Positions 43,906-53,191 of a stretch of DNA of 64,000 nucleotides are shown piece after piece. The notes beneath the pieces were generated by a model, which was not told where the DNA came from, made no database searches, and was given only the letters and a program-made list of their open reading frames with translations. A program made the position numbers and the translations under genes. Within the stretch, counting starts at the first letter, position 1. The number at the start of each line of letters is the position of its first letter. The DNA is from Novosphingobium terrae (GTDB lineage Bacteria > Pseudomonadota > Alphaproteobacteria > Sphingomonadales > Sphingomonadaceae): the NCBI RefSeq assembly GCF_017163935.1, contig NZ_JABVZR010000001.1:3100001-3164000 (forward strand). The letters are read 5' to 3'.

Positions 43906-45369
43906 TTACACCAGAGCGTTGCGTTTGATCACCTCGCGATACCATGCCGCGCTCAGCTTGGGGGTGCGCTTCTGGGTGGCGAAATCGACGTAATGGATGC
44001 CGAAGCGCTTGGTGTAGCCATCGGCCCATTCGAAATTGTCCATCAGGCTCCAGAGGAAATAGCCCTTGAGCGGATAGCCCTCATTGGCGGCGCGGTGGAA
44101 CTGGCCCAGATAATTGCGCAGATACATGATGCGGTCCACGTCATCCACGCGGCCCTCATGCACCGGGTCATCGGCAGAGGCGCCGTTTTCCGAAATGTAG
44201 ACCGCCTTGGGCCGCCACATCTCGCTGACCTGACGCACGCCCCAATAGGCCACCTCCGGCCCGACGACCAGCCACGGCGAGGCCATGCGCGGCGAGGAGG
44301 CGATATGCGGGATCACCTCGTAACCCTTGGCATTGTCGGCAGCGCGCGCCCATTCCGGGGCGTAGACATTGATCGCCAGAAAATCGAGCGGGCTGCCAAT
44401 GGCCGCCATATCGCCTGCCTGCACCTTGGGCGCATCCGCCCCGGCCTCGGTCAGATAGGAGTCGAGATAGCGCCCCTCCATGATCGCGGTGAGGAACATG
44501 GCATTGCGGTCGCGCGTGGCGCGCTTGGCGGCCTCAATATGCTCGGGGGTTTCGATGGCGGGCACATGGAAGACGGTGTTGTCAGCCAGACCGACCTGCA
44601 CGTCCTTGGGCGCATGAGCGCGCACCGCCTGCACGCCCAGCCCGTGGGCCAGAATACCATGGTGGCGCACCTGATTGACCAGCTTGGGCGGCAGCTTCAG
44701 CCCCGGCGCATGGATGCCGTCCTGATGGCCCAGATCGGTGAAGCAGCGCAACTCGTTCACCGTCATGAAGTTCTTCACGCGGTCGCCCAGCGCCTTGGCC
44801 ATCACACCGGCGTAATCGGCATAGGCATGGACGGTGTCGCGGTTCTGCCAGCCGCCGGGCAGCGCCTGAGGCAGATCCCAGTGGAACAGCGTGACGTAAG
44901 GCGTGATCCCCGCCGCCAGCAGTCCGTCGATCACGCGGTTGTAGTAATCCAGCCCGCGCTGGTTGAGCGTGCCCTTCCCCTCCGGAAAGATGCGCGACCA
45001 GGCGATGGACATGCGATAGGTCGACACACCCAGCCCCTTGAGCAGCGCAATATCCTCGCCGAAACGGTGATAGCTGTCGCAGGCCACATCGCCCGTCGAG
45101 CCGTCAGCGATCTTGCCCGGCGTATGGCTGAAGGTGTCCCAGATGCTGGGGCCGCGCCCGTCTTCCTTCACCGCGCCCTCGACCTGATAGCTGGCCGTGG
45201 CGCAGCCCCAGCGGAACCCCTCGGGGAAGGCCTGAGGTGCGGCGGCCGCAAAGGCACCCGGCCCATCCAGCGCCAGCCCCGCCGCCCCGGCAACACCCAG
45301 CGCGCGGGCCATATCGCGGCGGCTCAGCATGGTGGAACGGGCAAAGGTCTCGGGCGGCATATCAGGCAT
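43906..45369 (-). CDS. Glycoside hydrolase family 1 beta-glucosidase, Tat-exported
   Basis: A 487-residue retaining beta-glycosidase. A twin-arginine signal (SRRDMARALGVAGAAG) indicates export to the periplasm. The GH1 barrel has FRWGCATASYQVEG, the acid/base glutamate in TVNEL (family norm T-[FLI]-NEP) and the nucleophile in VYISENGA, plus the aglycone-site GYFLWSLMDNFEWADGY. The proline of the acid/base motif is replaced by leucine. It is transcribed leftward from its own promoter, next to a copy of the LacI operator 43 bp upstream. Confidence 0.94.
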   Translation of the reverse strand: MPDMPPETFARSTMLSRRDMARALGVAGAAGLALDGPGAFAAAAPQAFPEGFRWGCATASYQVEGAVKEDGRGPSIWDTFSHTPGKIADGSTGDVACDSYHRFGEDIALLKGLGVSTYRMSIAWSRIFPEGKGTLNQRGLDYYNRVIDGLLAAGITPYVTLFHWDLPQALPGGWQNRDTVHAYADYAGVMAKALGDRVKNFMTVNELRCFTDLGHQDGIHAPGLKLPPKLVNQVRHHGILAHGLGVQAVRAHAPKDVQVGLADNTVFHVPAIETPEHIEAAKRATRDRNAMFLTAIMEGRYLDSYLTEAGADAPKVQAGDMAAIGSPLDFLAINVYAPEWARAADNAKGYEVIPHIASSPRMASPWLVVGPEVAYWGVRQVSEMWRPKAVYISENGASADDPVHEGRVDDVDRIMYLRNYLGQFHRAANEGYPLKGYFLWSLMDNFEWADGYTKRFGIHYVDFATQKRTPKLSAAWYREVIKRNALV

Positions 45370-45412
45370 CCTTGTTCTTATGGAAACGGTTCGCCGGATG
45401 GCTCTGCGAAAC

Positions 45413-45426
45413 TGACATCGATGTCA
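45413..45426. promoter_or_regulatory. LacI-type operator, copy 3
   Basis: TGACATCGATGTCA matches the core of the two operators at 41449-41497 and lies 43 bp before the GH1 start. It links the GH1 gene to the LacI regulator encoded 3 kb away. Confidence 0.8.
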
Positions 45427-45527
45427 AGACTTGATTGGTGTAGAAGGATCAGCCTGTCACCAGCCCCCCGGCAGGAGCGCAAAACCGCTGTCACCTCCTG
45501 TTCAGGCCGAGGGTCTAGAAGGCAGTC

Positions 45528-45722
45528 ATGAACGGAGTTCTGTGCATGCGCGGAGTGATCTTTGCCATACCGCTGTCTCTGGCGCTCTGGGCGGTGATCT
45601 ATGGCATCGCCCATTGCGCCATCCCGGCGCCCGAGCGCCATGCCTTCGTCGCTCAGGCCTATGACGATCTGGCCGTGGCGCGCCATGATATGCACCGGAT
45701 GCTGGTGCCGCGGGCCTCATAG
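45528..45722 (+). CDS. Small single-span membrane protein of unknown function
   Basis: A protein of 64 residues, or 58 if it starts at the ATG at 45546. One hydrophobic helix (VIFAIPLSLALWAVIYGIAHCAI) is followed by a short charged tail (PERHAFVAQAYDDLAVARHDMHRM). AGAAGG precedes the first ATG by 5 bp and GGAG precedes the second. It is too short and plain to assign. It converges on the ProP-like gene, with a hairpin between. Confidence 0.5.
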   Translation: MNGVLCMRGVIFAIPLSLALWAVIYGIAHCAIPAPERHAFVAQAYDDLAVARHDMHRMLVPRAS

Positions 45723-45724
45723 AA

Positions 45725-45753
45725 ACCGGCCCCGCATGGGCTGCGGAGCCGGT
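45725..45753. terminator. Bidirectional hairpin between converging genes
   Basis: ACCGGC / GCCGGT plus an inner CCGC / GCGG after one mismatch, with loop ATGGGCT. There is no T-run, so termination strength is uncertain. Confidence 0.6.
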
Positions 45754-45761
45754 CTGTCAGA

Positions 45762-47333
45762 TCAGGGGCAGAGCGGTGCCAGCGCATCGCGCCGTGGCTC
45801 CGGCGCTTGCTCGACCGCCGGCATGGAGGCCAGAACCGGGTCCGGCAGCTCCTCATCCACCGTCACCGGATCGTCGCCGATCACCAGCGCCAGCGCCTCG
45901 GCGCGGGTTTCCACCGCAGGCGGCGAGCCACGCAGCGGCAGACCGGCGGTTTCCCGCACCGTCAGCATGGTGACCAGACCGATCAGCGCCGCGCCCATCA
46001 TGTAATAGGCGGGCATCATCGGATCGCCGGTGCGCTCCACCAGCCAGGCGGTGAAGAGCGGCGTCGTGCCGCCGAACAGCGTCACCGAGATGTTGAAGGC
46101 GATCGACAGCGCACTGTAACGCACCGGCGTGTAGAACAGCGCGGGCAGCGTGGAGGGCATGGTGCTGGTGAAGCAGACCAGCGCCAGACCCAGCACCATC
46201 AGCCCCAGAAAGATCAACACATCATTGCCCGATGCGATCAGATGCATGCAGGGAATGGCCAGCAGCAGGATCGCCGCGCAGGCGCCGATCACCATCGGGC
46301 GGCGGCCCAGCCGGTCGCTGAAGAGCCCGCCCAGAATGTTGAGCGGCATCAGCACCAGCATCACCAGCACGATCAGCAGCAGCCCCTTGCTCTCGGCATA
46401 GCCCAGCGTCACGCTGAGATAGTTGGGCATATAGGTCAGCAGCATATAGTCGGTGACGTTGAAGACCAGCACCAGACCCATGCATTTGACCAGCTGAGGC
46501 CAATGGGTGGTGAACAGCTCGCGCAGGCGGGGGCGGGTCAGCTCGCGCTTGTCGGCTTCCTCGCTATAGGCCTGAAACGCCGGAGTTTCCTCAAGCTTGA
46601 GGCGCATATAGAGGCCCAGCAGACCCAGCGGCCCGGCGATCAGGAAGGGAATGCGCCAGCCCCAGTCCAGCATGTCATGCGTGCTGAGCATCCGCTGCAA
46701 TCCAGCCACCATGGCCGCGCCAAGGATAAAGCCGCCCAGCGTGCCGAACTCCAGCCAGCTGCCCATCAGGCCGCGGCGCCGGTCGGTGGAATATTCGGCC
46801 ACGAAGGTCGCCGCGCCGCCATATTCGCCGCCGGTGGAAAAGCCCTGTACCAGCCGCGCGACCAGCAGCAGCACCGGCGCCGCCATGCCGATCCGCGCAT
46901 AGGAGGGGATCAGGCCGATGGCAAAGGTGCCCAGCGCCATCATCACCATGGTGAGCGCCAGAATCTTGTGCCGCCCATAACGGTCGCCCAGCGGCCCGAA
47001 GACGAAGCCGCCCAGCGGGCGGGCGACAAAGGCGGCGGTGAAGGCGCCCATGGTGGCGATCAGCTGGATCGAAGGGCTGCTGGAGGGGAAAAAGACCTTG
47101 CCCAGCGTGACAGCCAGATAGCCGTAAACGCCAAAATCGAACCATTCCATGGCATTGCCCAGCGCGGCGGCACCCGCCGCACGGTTGAGCGTTGCGCGAT
47201 CGACAAGGGTGACTTCATGCAGCTTGAGCTGGTCGCTGCTTTTGAACCAGCCGAAATGGGCGCGCCGTTTCTGGTGCGCAGGCGCACGATGGGCGTGACG
47301 TGTCGACACGCTTTGCGCGTGGCTTGCGGACAT
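45762..47333 (-). CDS. MFS metabolite:proton symporter, ProP-like
   Basis: A 523-residue transporter of the metabolite:H+ symporter group. The signature blocks GNAMEWFDFGVYGYLA, PLGGFVFGPLGDRYGRHKIL and RLVQGFSTGGEYGGAATFVAEY are those of ProP/KgtP/ShiA. A 60-residue basic N-terminus and a C-terminal acidic/proline tail (about 480-523) flank the 12 helices. The ATG at 47333 has GGAG 7 bp upstream. The closest match by motif is the osmoprotectant transporter ProP, but related carriers take dicarboxylates, so the substrate is tentative. Confidence 0.88.
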   Translation of the reverse strand: MSASHAQSVSTRHAHRAPAHQKRRAHFGWFKSSDQLKLHEVTLVDRATLNRAAGAAALGNAMEWFDFGVYGYLAVTLGKVFFPSSSPSIQLIATMGAFTAAFVARPLGGFVFGPLGDRYGRHKILALTMVMMALGTFAIGLIPSYARIGMAAPVLLLVARLVQGFSTGGEYGGAATFVAEYSTDRRRGLMGSWLEFGTLGGFILGAAMVAGLQRMLSTHDMLDWGWRIPFLIAGPLGLLGLYMRLKLEETPAFQAYSEEADKRELTRPRLRELFTTHWPQLVKCMGLVLVFNVTDYMLLTYMPNYLSVTLGYAESKGLLLIVLVMLVLMPLNILGGLFSDRLGRRPMVIGACAAILLLAIPCMHLIASGNDVLIFLGLMVLGLALVCFTSTMPSTLPALFYTPVRYSALSIAFNISVTLFGGTTPLFTAWLVERTGDPMMPAYYMMGAALIGLVTMLTVRETAGLPLRGSPPAVETRAEALALVIGDDPVTVDEELPDPVLASMPAVEQAPEPRRDALAPLCP

Positions 47334-47661
47334 GCATATCTCCGGTTCCGCCGAAAGCCCGCGCGCAAAGGGCACAGACACATGGCAGAGGGGGCCGAAA
47401 CAACGACCGTGAATGAAGCGACGCCGAATGTGGCATCAAGCGGTGTGAGCAGGCGCTTAAACCGTTCATCGACCTCATGGGGAAAGAGATGGACGAACTG
47501 TGCATCAGGCAGGGCGGGGTGTGCCCAAAAGGCCAAAATCGCGCCCTCGACCCGGTTTTTTGCGGCAATGCAGCAATCCCAAATCGTTTATTTGATGGAC
47601 AAAGCCGCCCCTCAGCGCGATCCCTTTCGGCACTGCAACCAGCCATAAGCGTTGAAGCCTC
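47334..47661. other. Divergent intergenic region without a gene
   Basis: 328 bp between the ProP-like gene and the UVR-motif gene. It presumably holds both promoters. I see no repeat-family copy, RNA or convincing small gene. Confidence 0.35.
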
Positions 47662-47961
47662 ATGACCGACAGCATCGAAAGCCTGCAGGCCCGCATGGAG
47701 GCCGCCGCCGCTGCCCTCGATTTCGAGGAAGCCAAGCGCCTGCGTGACAGGATCAGTCTGATGCGCGGCGGCGCCAGCGCGGAGGAAGCCCGTCAGGCCG
47801 ACACCTCGGGCCTGACGCGTCAGCAGCCCGGCGCGATGGGTCTGGGCACCAGCCAGCAGCGCATGACGCCCCCGCCCGGCTGGAAGAAACCCGCCAAGCC
47901 GGACCCGATGACAAAGGGCCGCAACCGAAGCCCGTCACGCGGCAAGAAGGATCAGGATTAA
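47662..47961 (+). CDS. UvrB/UvrC-motif (UVR domain) small protein
   Basis: A 99-residue soluble protein. Residues 5-40 form a UVR helical hairpin (SLQARMEAAAAALDFEEAKRLRDRI), the motif through which UvrB and UvrC contact each other. The rest is a basic, proline/glycine-rich disordered tail ending in KGRNRSPSRGKKDQD. Stand-alone UVR proteins of this type are common in sphingomonads and their role is unknown; DNA repair or protein contacts are possible. Its stop overlaps the end of rpiA on the other strand by 4 bp. Confidence 0.85.
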   Translation: MTDSIESLQARMEAAAAALDFEEAKRLRDRISLMRGGASAEEARQADTSGLTRQQPGAMGLGTSQQRMTPPPGWKKPAKPDPMTKGRNRSPSRGKKDQD

Positions 47962-48653
47962 GGCCTTTCCGTCAGCACCGCGCCATCGGCGGTGCCGAGG
48001 CATAGCGTCTGCACCTCGTCCAGAAACAGCCCATGGCCCAGCAGGCCGGGAATGGCATCCATCCGCGCCGCAATCGCCCGCCAGTCCTGCGCGCCGGTAA
48101 AATGGGCGTCGAGGATGATGTTGTCCTGGTCGGTTTTCACCAGAGCCCCTGCGCCATCGATGCGCGGCACCGGATCACCGCCCAGATCCTGCACAGCCCG
48201 CGCCACAAAGGCCTGCGCCAAGGGCAGCACCTCCACCGGCACGGGATGGCCGCCCAGCCGCGCCACGGCCTTGCTGTCATCGGCGATGGCGATCATCCGC
48301 GCGGCCATGCCCGCCACGATCTTTTCGCGCAGCATCGCCCCGCCCGCGCCCTTGATGGCAAGGAAGGCGGGGTCGATCTCGTCCACACCATCAATGCACA
48401 GATCGATCCGCGACACGGTATGCGGTTTCAACACCGCAATGCCCAGCCGCGCCGCATGGGTCGCCGTGGCGCGCGAGGTGGCCACGGCACGGACATCCAG
48501 CCCCTCCGCCACCGCCCGCCCCAGGGCCTCCACCGCATGGGCCGCCGTGCTGCCGGTGCCCAGCCCCACCAGCATGCCGGGCTGGATCAGCGCGACGGCA
48601 GCCTCGGCAGCGGCGCGTTTGCGGTCATCGGGCGTGGGATAGGCGTGGGTCAT
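47958..48653 (-). CDS. rpiA: Ribose-5-phosphate isomerase A
   Basis: A 231-residue cytosolic enzyme of the pentose phosphate pathway that interconverts ribose 5-phosphate and ribulose 5-phosphate. The phosphate-binding GLGTGSTAAHAVEAL, the catalytic-acid region DGVDEIDPAFLAIKGAGGAMLREKI (with the active Asp, Glu and Lys) and ADDSKAVARLGGHPVPVEVLP are intact. Length is standard. The ATG at 48653 lies back-to-back with the catalase gene, sharing a 199-bp divergent gap. Confidence 0.96.
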   Translation of the reverse strand: MTHAYPTPDDRKRAAAEAAVALIQPGMLVGLGTGSTAAHAVEALGRAVAEGLDVRAVATSRATATHAARLGIAVLKPHTVSRIDLCIDGVDEIDPAFLAIKGAGGAMLREKIVAGMAARMIAIADDSKAVARLGGHPVPVEVLPLAQAFVARAVQDLGGDPVPRIDGAGALVKTDQDNIILDAHFTGAQDWRAIAARMDAIPGLLGHGLFLDEVQTLCLGTADGAVLTERP

Positions 48654-48852
48654 GCTGCGTCCTGCTGCGGGGGTACAGGCAGGACATGGGCCATCCCCGC
48701 GCCTGTCTCAACCCCGGCGATCACGGCATGGCGCATGGGGCGCTCCGCTGACCCTTATGGGGGAACACCGGCAGCTCCCGGCACTTGGACAGGACGAGCC
48801 GCGACTGCCGCAACGGCAGCCCTCTTTCCGCCAGACCACAGGGATGCCCATC

Positions 48853-50955
48853 ATGCCCAAGAAGCCTGCCCAGCCCGCTTTCGAAACCAGGATCGGCGCC
48901 GGAGGTGAAACCCATCAGGCCGTGCCGCCCAAAGGCGCTCACGAGTCCGCCGAGGCCCATCTCACCACCAATCAGGGCATCCGCGTCAGCGACAATCAGA
49001 ACAGTCTGAAAGCCGGTCCGCGCGGTCCGGTGCTGCTGGAAGATTTCGTGCTGCGCGAAAAGATCTTCCATTTCGACCATGAGCGCATTCCCGAACGCAT
49101 CGTCCACGCGCGCGGTTCGGGCGCGCATGGGGTGTTCGAATGCACCGATCCCATCCCCGAGCTGACCAGCGCCGGACTCTTCGCGAAGAAGGGCAAGCAG
49201 ACGCCGGTCTTCACCCGTTTCTCCACCGTGGCGGGCGGCGCGGGCAGCGTCGATACGCCGCGCGATGTGCGCGGCTTCGCGGTGAAATTCTACACCGATG
49301 AAGGCAATTGGGATCTGGTTGGCAACAACATCCCGGTCTTCTTCATTCAGGACGCGATGAAATTCCCCGATCTGGTCCATGCCGTGAAGATGGAGGCTGA
49401 CCGGGGCTATCCGCAGGCCGCCAGCGCGCATGACACCTTCTGGGATTTCGTGGGCCTGATGCCCGAGACGATCCATATGATCATGTGGGCGATGTCTGAC
49501 CGGGCGATCCCGCGCTCGCTGCGCTTTATCGAGGGGTTTGGGGTTCACACCTTCCGGCTGGTCAATGCCAGAGGCGAGAGCAAGCTGGTGAAGTTCCACT
49601 GGAAGCCGGTGCAGGGCCTGCAATCGACCTGCTGGGATGAGGCGGTGAAGATCGCGGGCGCCGATCCCGATTACCACCGTCGCGACCTCTATGAAGCCAT
49701 CGCCAGCGGAGACTTCCCCGCCTGGGATCTGGGCGTGCAGATCTTCGAGGAAGATTGGGCCATGGAGCAGGCCTATGACGTGCTCGACGCCACCAAGCTG
49801 ATCCCCGAAGAGGTGGTGCCGGTGCGGATCATCGGGCGCATGACGCTCAACCGCAATCCCGACAATTTCTTCGCCGAGACCGAGCAGGTCGCCTTCTGCC
49901 CCGGCAACATCGTGCCCGGCATCGACTTTACCGCCGATCCGCTGCTGCAGGGGCGCCTGTTCTCCTATCTCGACACGCAGAAGTCACGGTTGGGGACGGC
50001 GAACTTCCACCAGATCCCGGTGAACGCGCCCAAATGCCCCTTCCACAACTTCCAGCGCGACGGGATGATGCAGACGCAGGTCCCCAAGGGCCGTGCCAAT
50101 TACGAGCCCAACAGCCTTGCCGAGGCGGGCGAAGAGGGCGGCCCGCGCGAATGCCCGGCGACCGGTTTCACCTCCTTCCCGCGCAATCTGGGCGAGAATG
50201 AGGGCGATACGCGCATCCGCATCAGGCCCGATCTGTTTGCCGATCACTACAGCCATGCGCGGCTGTTTTACCGCTCGCAAACGCCGATCGAGCAGGCGCA
50301 TCTGGCCAGCGCCATCGTCTTTGAACTCTCCAAGGTGGGGCTGGACCATGTGCGCAGCCGGGTGCTCTCACGCCTGCGCAATGTGGATGAGGATCTGTCC
50401 AAACGCGTCGCCGATGGGCTGGCCATCGATCTGCCCGCAGCCGCAGAAGCGGCGCGCGAGCCGGTGGATATGGCCCCCTCGCCCGCGCTCTCGATCCTTG
50501 AGCAGGGGCAGCCTTCGCTCTCTGGCCGCAAGGTGGCGATCCTCTTCGCCGAGGGATCGAACCTTGAGGCCATCGAAAAGCTGAAGGGCCAGATCGAAAA
50601 GGCCGGGGGCACCGCCTTCCTCGTGGCGCCCAGGGTGGGTGGCATCAAGGTGAAGGGCGGCACGCTGAAGGCCGATGGGCAATTGGCGGGCAGTCCTTCA
50701 GTGCTGTTCGATGCGGTGGCCTCGATCATCATGCCCGATGCCTCGCAAAAGCTGGCCAAGGACAGTGCGGCGCATGGCTGGTTCGCCGATGCCTATGCTC
50801 ATTGCAAGACCATCGGCGCCTGCCCTGCCACCAGGGCCCTGCTGGAGCAATGGGGCCTTGAACCCGACGAAGGCGTGGTGGAGATCAACGCCTTTACCAA
50901 AACCGCCCCCGCCCGCCATTGGGACCGCGAGCCAAAGGTGCGCCTGCTGGCCTGA
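48853..50955 (+). CDS. katE: Large-subunit monofunctional catalase (HPII type)
   Basis: A 700-residue heme catalase that disproportionates hydrogen peroxide. The active histidine lies in [11 protein letters not shown], the asparagine in [15 protein letters not shown] and the heme-ligand tyrosine in [14 protein letters not shown]. The extra C-terminal domain (about 545-700; [13 protein letters not shown] ... [19 protein letters not shown]) is the DJ-1/glutamine-amidotransferase-like module of clade 2 catalases. The ATG at 48853 has AGGGA 8 bp upstream; an ATG three codons earlier is possible. A strong terminator follows. Confidence 0.96.
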   Translation: MPKKPAQPAFETRIGAGGETHQAVPPKGAHESAEAHLTTNQGIRVSDNQNSLKAGPRGPVLLEDFVLREKIFHFDHERIPERIVHARGSGAHGVFECTDPIPELTSAGLFAKKGKQTPVFTRFSTVAGGAGSVDTPRDVRGFAVKFYTDEGNWDLVGNNIPVFFIQDAMKFPDLVHAVKMEADRGYPQAASAHDTFWDFVGLMPETIHMIMWAMSDRAIPRSLRFIEGFGVHTFRLVNARGESKLVKFHWKPVQGLQSTCWDEAVKIAGADPDYHRRDLYEAIASGDFPAWDLGVQIFEEDWAMEQAYDVLDATKLIPEEVVPVRIIGRMTLNRNPDNFFAETEQVAFCPGNIVPGIDFTADPLLQGRLFSYLDTQKSRLGTANFHQIPVNAPKCPFHNFQRDGMMQTQVPKGRANYEPNSLAEAGEEGGPRECPATGFTSFPRNLGENEGDTRIRIRPDLFADHYSHARLFYRSQTPIEQAHLASAIVFELSKVGLDHVRSRVLSRLRNVDEDLSKRVADGLAIDLPAAAEAAREPVDMAPSPALSILEQGQPSLSGRKVAILFAEGSNLEAIEKLKGQIEKAGGTAFLVAPRVGGIKVKGGTLKADGQLAGSPSVLFDAVASIIMPDASQKLAKDSAAHGWFADAYAHCKTIGACPATRALLEQWGLEPDEGVVEINAFTKTAPARHWDREPKVRLLA

Positions 50956-50970
50956 GGCTCCGCGTCCCGC

Positions 50971-51012
50971 AACCGGCCGCCATGCCCGAAACGGGGTGGC
51001 GGCCGGTTTTCG
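50971..51012. terminator. Terminator between katE and the SDR gene
   Basis: A 12-bp stem AACCGGCCGCCA / TGGCGGCCGGTT with a 14-nt loop, followed by TT. The genes converge here, so it can serve both strands. Confidence 0.88.
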
Positions 51013-51016
51013 CTGC

Positions 51017-51817
51017 TTACGCTTCGGCGCTTTGACGATAGCGCGGCGCCACATCGCGGCGCGACAGGCCCGGCCCCATGGCCAGCCGTGCCGCCTGCAG
51101 AGCCTCCCACTGGCTTTCATCGGCCAGCGGCGGAATGGTCACCACCTCGCCGCGATCCAGCCCCAGCAGCGCGGCATCGACCAGATCGCCAACCTCCATC
51201 ACCATCTCGGCGGGGAAGGCGTCGATATCCTTGCCCGAACGCTCCCAGATTTCGGTGCGGGTGGCGCCGGGCAGCACGGCCTGCACATGCACGCCCTTGC
51301 CGCTCAGCTGCTGCGCCATCGACTGGCTGAGGTTCAGCACATAGGCCTTGGTACCGCTGTAGACGCCATCGAACATCTCGGGCGCCAGCGCCAGCACCGA
51401 GGCGATGTTGACGATGCCCCCCTTCTCACGCACCGCAAAGGCCTTGCCCGCAGCCGAAGCCAGTCGCGTGGGTGCGGTGATGTTGAGGGCGATGATGCGC
51501 TCCAGCTGCTCGGGCCCGTTGTCGAGAATGCCGCCGTTGAGCGACATGCCCGCATTGTTGATCAGCAGGGTGATGTCATTCCCGCTCAGACGCTGCTCCA
51601 CGGCTTCCAGATCGGCCTGAGCGGTCAGATCGGCGCGCAGCACCTCCACGGTGACGCCCTGCTCGGCGCGCAATGCGCTGGCCAGTGCCTGCAGACGGGC
51701 CTCGTCGCGGGCAACCAGCACCAGATCGTAACCGCGCGCCGCCAGACGGCGGGCATAGGTGGCGCCAATGCCCGTGGAGGCGCCGGTAATCAGGGCTGTT
51801 CCAAGATTCTTGCTCAT
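51017..51817 (-). CDS. Short-chain dehydrogenase/reductase
   Basis: A 266-residue NAD(P)-dependent oxidoreductase of the classical SDR type. The cofactor motif TGASTGIG (about 10-17), NNAG (about 88-91), the catalytic Ser in VNIASVLA and the Tyr-x3-Lys in VYSGTKAY are intact. The ARD at the end of the second strand favours NADPH. It is divergent from an HxlR-family regulator and separated from it by a 36-bp palindrome, so the pair probably forms a redox- or electrophile-responsive unit. The substrate is unknown. Confidence 0.92.
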   Translation of the reverse strand: MSKNLGTALITGASTGIGATYARRLAARGYDLVLVARDEARLQALASALRAEQGVTVEVLRADLTAQADLEAVEQRLSGNDITLLINNAGMSLNGGILDNGPEQLERIIALNITAPTRLASAAGKAFAVREKGGIVNIASVLALAPEMFDGVYSGTKAYVLNLSQSMAQQLSGKGVHVQAVLPGATRTEIWERSGKDIDAFPAEMVMEVGDLVDAALLGLDRGEVVTIPPLADESQWEALQAARLAMGPGLSRRDVAPRYRQSAEA

Positions 51818-51854
51818 GATCGTTCTCCTGCGAGACCCGTCGCTTCCGAGTCAC

Positions 51855-51890
51855 TTGCAAAATGATAGTAACGTCGCTATCATTCTGCAA
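51855..51890. promoter_or_regulatory. 36-bp palindrome, probable HxlR operator
   Basis: Arms TTGCAAAATGATAG and CTATCATTCTGCAA are complementary at 13 of 14 positions around an 8-bp spacer. The right arm ends on the A of the hxlR-type start codon and the left arm is 38 bp upstream of the SDR start, a position suited to repressing both genes. Confidence 0.78.
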
Positions 51891-52330
51891 TGGACAATGA
51901 GAAATTTTCGCAAGGCCCCTGCCCCGTCGGCCGCGCGCTGACCCTGGTGGGTGATGCCTGGAGCATGATGATCCTGCGCGATGCCGGGCTTGGCATCACG
52001 CGTTTCGACCAGTTTCGCGCCAGTCTGGGGATCGCGCCCAACATCCTCACGCGCCGTCTGGCCGCGCTGGTGGACCATGGCCTGCTGGAAAAGCGCCGCT
52101 ATTGCGAGCAGCCCCCGCGCGACGAATATGTGCTGACGCCCAAGGGCCGCGATTTCCTGCCCGTGCTGCTGGCCATCGGCGCCTGGGGCCGCCAGCATTG
52201 TGAGGCCCCCGCCACCAGCACCACCATCGATGCAGACACGCAAAAGCCGGTCGACCCCGTGGTGATCGACCGGCTCTCAGGGCGCCTGTTGGCGGAGATG
52301 AATCTGAAGCAGGTGCCGCCGTCAGGCTGA
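51890..52330 (+). CDS. HxlR-family winged-helix regulator
   Basis: A 146-residue regulator. CPVGRALTLVGDAWSMMILRDAGLGITRFDQF and LGIAPNILTRRLAALVDHGLLEKRRY are the HxlR helix-turn-helix and wing, and Cys11 is the conserved N-terminal cysteine that often makes these proteins sense electrophiles or oxidants. It is divergent from the SDR gene and overlapped at its start codon by a 36-bp palindrome, so it probably controls itself and the SDR. The inducer is unknown. Confidence 0.92.
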   Translation: MDNEKFSQGPCPVGRALTLVGDAWSMMILRDAGLGITRFDQFRASLGIAPNILTRRLAALVDHGLLEKRRYCEQPPRDEYVLTPKGRDFLPVLLAIGAWGRQHCEAPATSTTIDADTQKPVDPVVIDRLSGRLLAEMNLKQVPPSG

Positions 52331-52345
52331 CACCTCAATCCGCCT

Positions 52346-53191
52346 TCAGAGGTCAGCTTTCAGGCGGGCGGCATGCCAGTCGATATGGTTCTCCATAAAG
52401 CTGGAGATGAAATAGTAGGAATGATCGTAACCCGGCTGCATGCGGATGGTGGCCGGGATGCCCGCCGCCTTGCAGGCCTGAGCCAGCAGATGGGTTTTGA
52501 GCTGCCCTTCGAGGAAATTATCCGCCTCGCCCTGATCGACCAGCAGGTCGGGCAGGCGCGCGCCATCCTCGATCAGCGCCACGGCGTCATAGGGGCGCCA
52601 GTCCGCCCGATCCTCGCCCAGATAGGCGGTCAGCGCCTTCTCGCCCCAGGGACATTGCAGCGGCGCCACGATCGGCGAAAAGGCGCTGACGCTGCGGAAG
52701 CGCCCGGGATTACGCAGCCCGATGGTCAGCGCGCCATGGCCGCCCATCGAATGGCCGGTGATCCCCTGCCGCGAGAGATCCGCCGGGAAATGCTGGGCCA
52801 GCAGCGCGGGCAACTCCTGCTCGATGTAGGAGCGCATGCGGAAATGCGGGCCCCATGGCGCCTGCGTCGCATCGACATAGAAACCCGCGCCCTGCCCCAG
52901 ATCATAGGCCTCATCATCGGCCACACCCTCACCACGCGGAGACGTATCTGGCGCCACAAAAATGATGCCATGCCGCACACAGGCCCGGCGATACTCGCCC
53001 TTTTCGGTGACATTGGCATGGGTGCAGGTCAGCCCCGAGAGATACCACAGTACCGGCAGCTTCTCGCCGGGCTTATGCTCCGGAACGAAAACGGAAAAAC
53101 GCATGGAGGTGCCTGTTTCGCGCGATGCATGCTGCCACACGCCCTGCTCGCCGCCAAAAGCCTTATTCAGACTCACCTGTTCGAGCGTCAT
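52346..53191 (-). CDS. fghA: S-formylglutathione hydrolase
   Basis: A 281-residue cytosolic serine esterase that hydrolyses S-formylglutathione to formate and glutathione, the second step of glutathione-dependent formaldehyde removal. The nucleophile is in GHSMGGHGAL; the acid and histidine are in DQGEADNFL and GYDHSYYF. LWYLSGLTCTHANVTEKGEYRRA and DTSPRGEGV are family hallmarks. No formaldehyde dehydrogenase gene is adjacent. The ATG at 53191 has a weak ribosome site. Confidence 0.95.
   Translation of the reverse strand: MTLEQVSLNKAFGGEQGVWQHASRETGTSMRFSVFVPEHKPGEKLPVLWYLSGLTCTHANVTEKGEYRRACVRHGIIFVAPDTSPRGEGVADDEAYDLGQGAGFYVDATQAPWGPHFRMRSYIEQELPALLAQHFPADLSRQGITGHSMGGHGALTIGLRNPGRFRSVSAFSPIVAPLQCPWGEKALTAYLGEDRADWRPYDAVALIEDGARLPDLLVDQGEADNFLEGQLKTHLLAQACKAAGIPATIRMQPGYDHSYYFISSFMENHIDWHAARLKADL

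Noticed and set aside
48652..48852. A 67-residue N-terminal extension of the catalase
   Set aside because: The extension is low-complexity and runs through the divergent promoter region with rpiA; the ATG at 48853 has a ribosome site and a family-like N-terminus.
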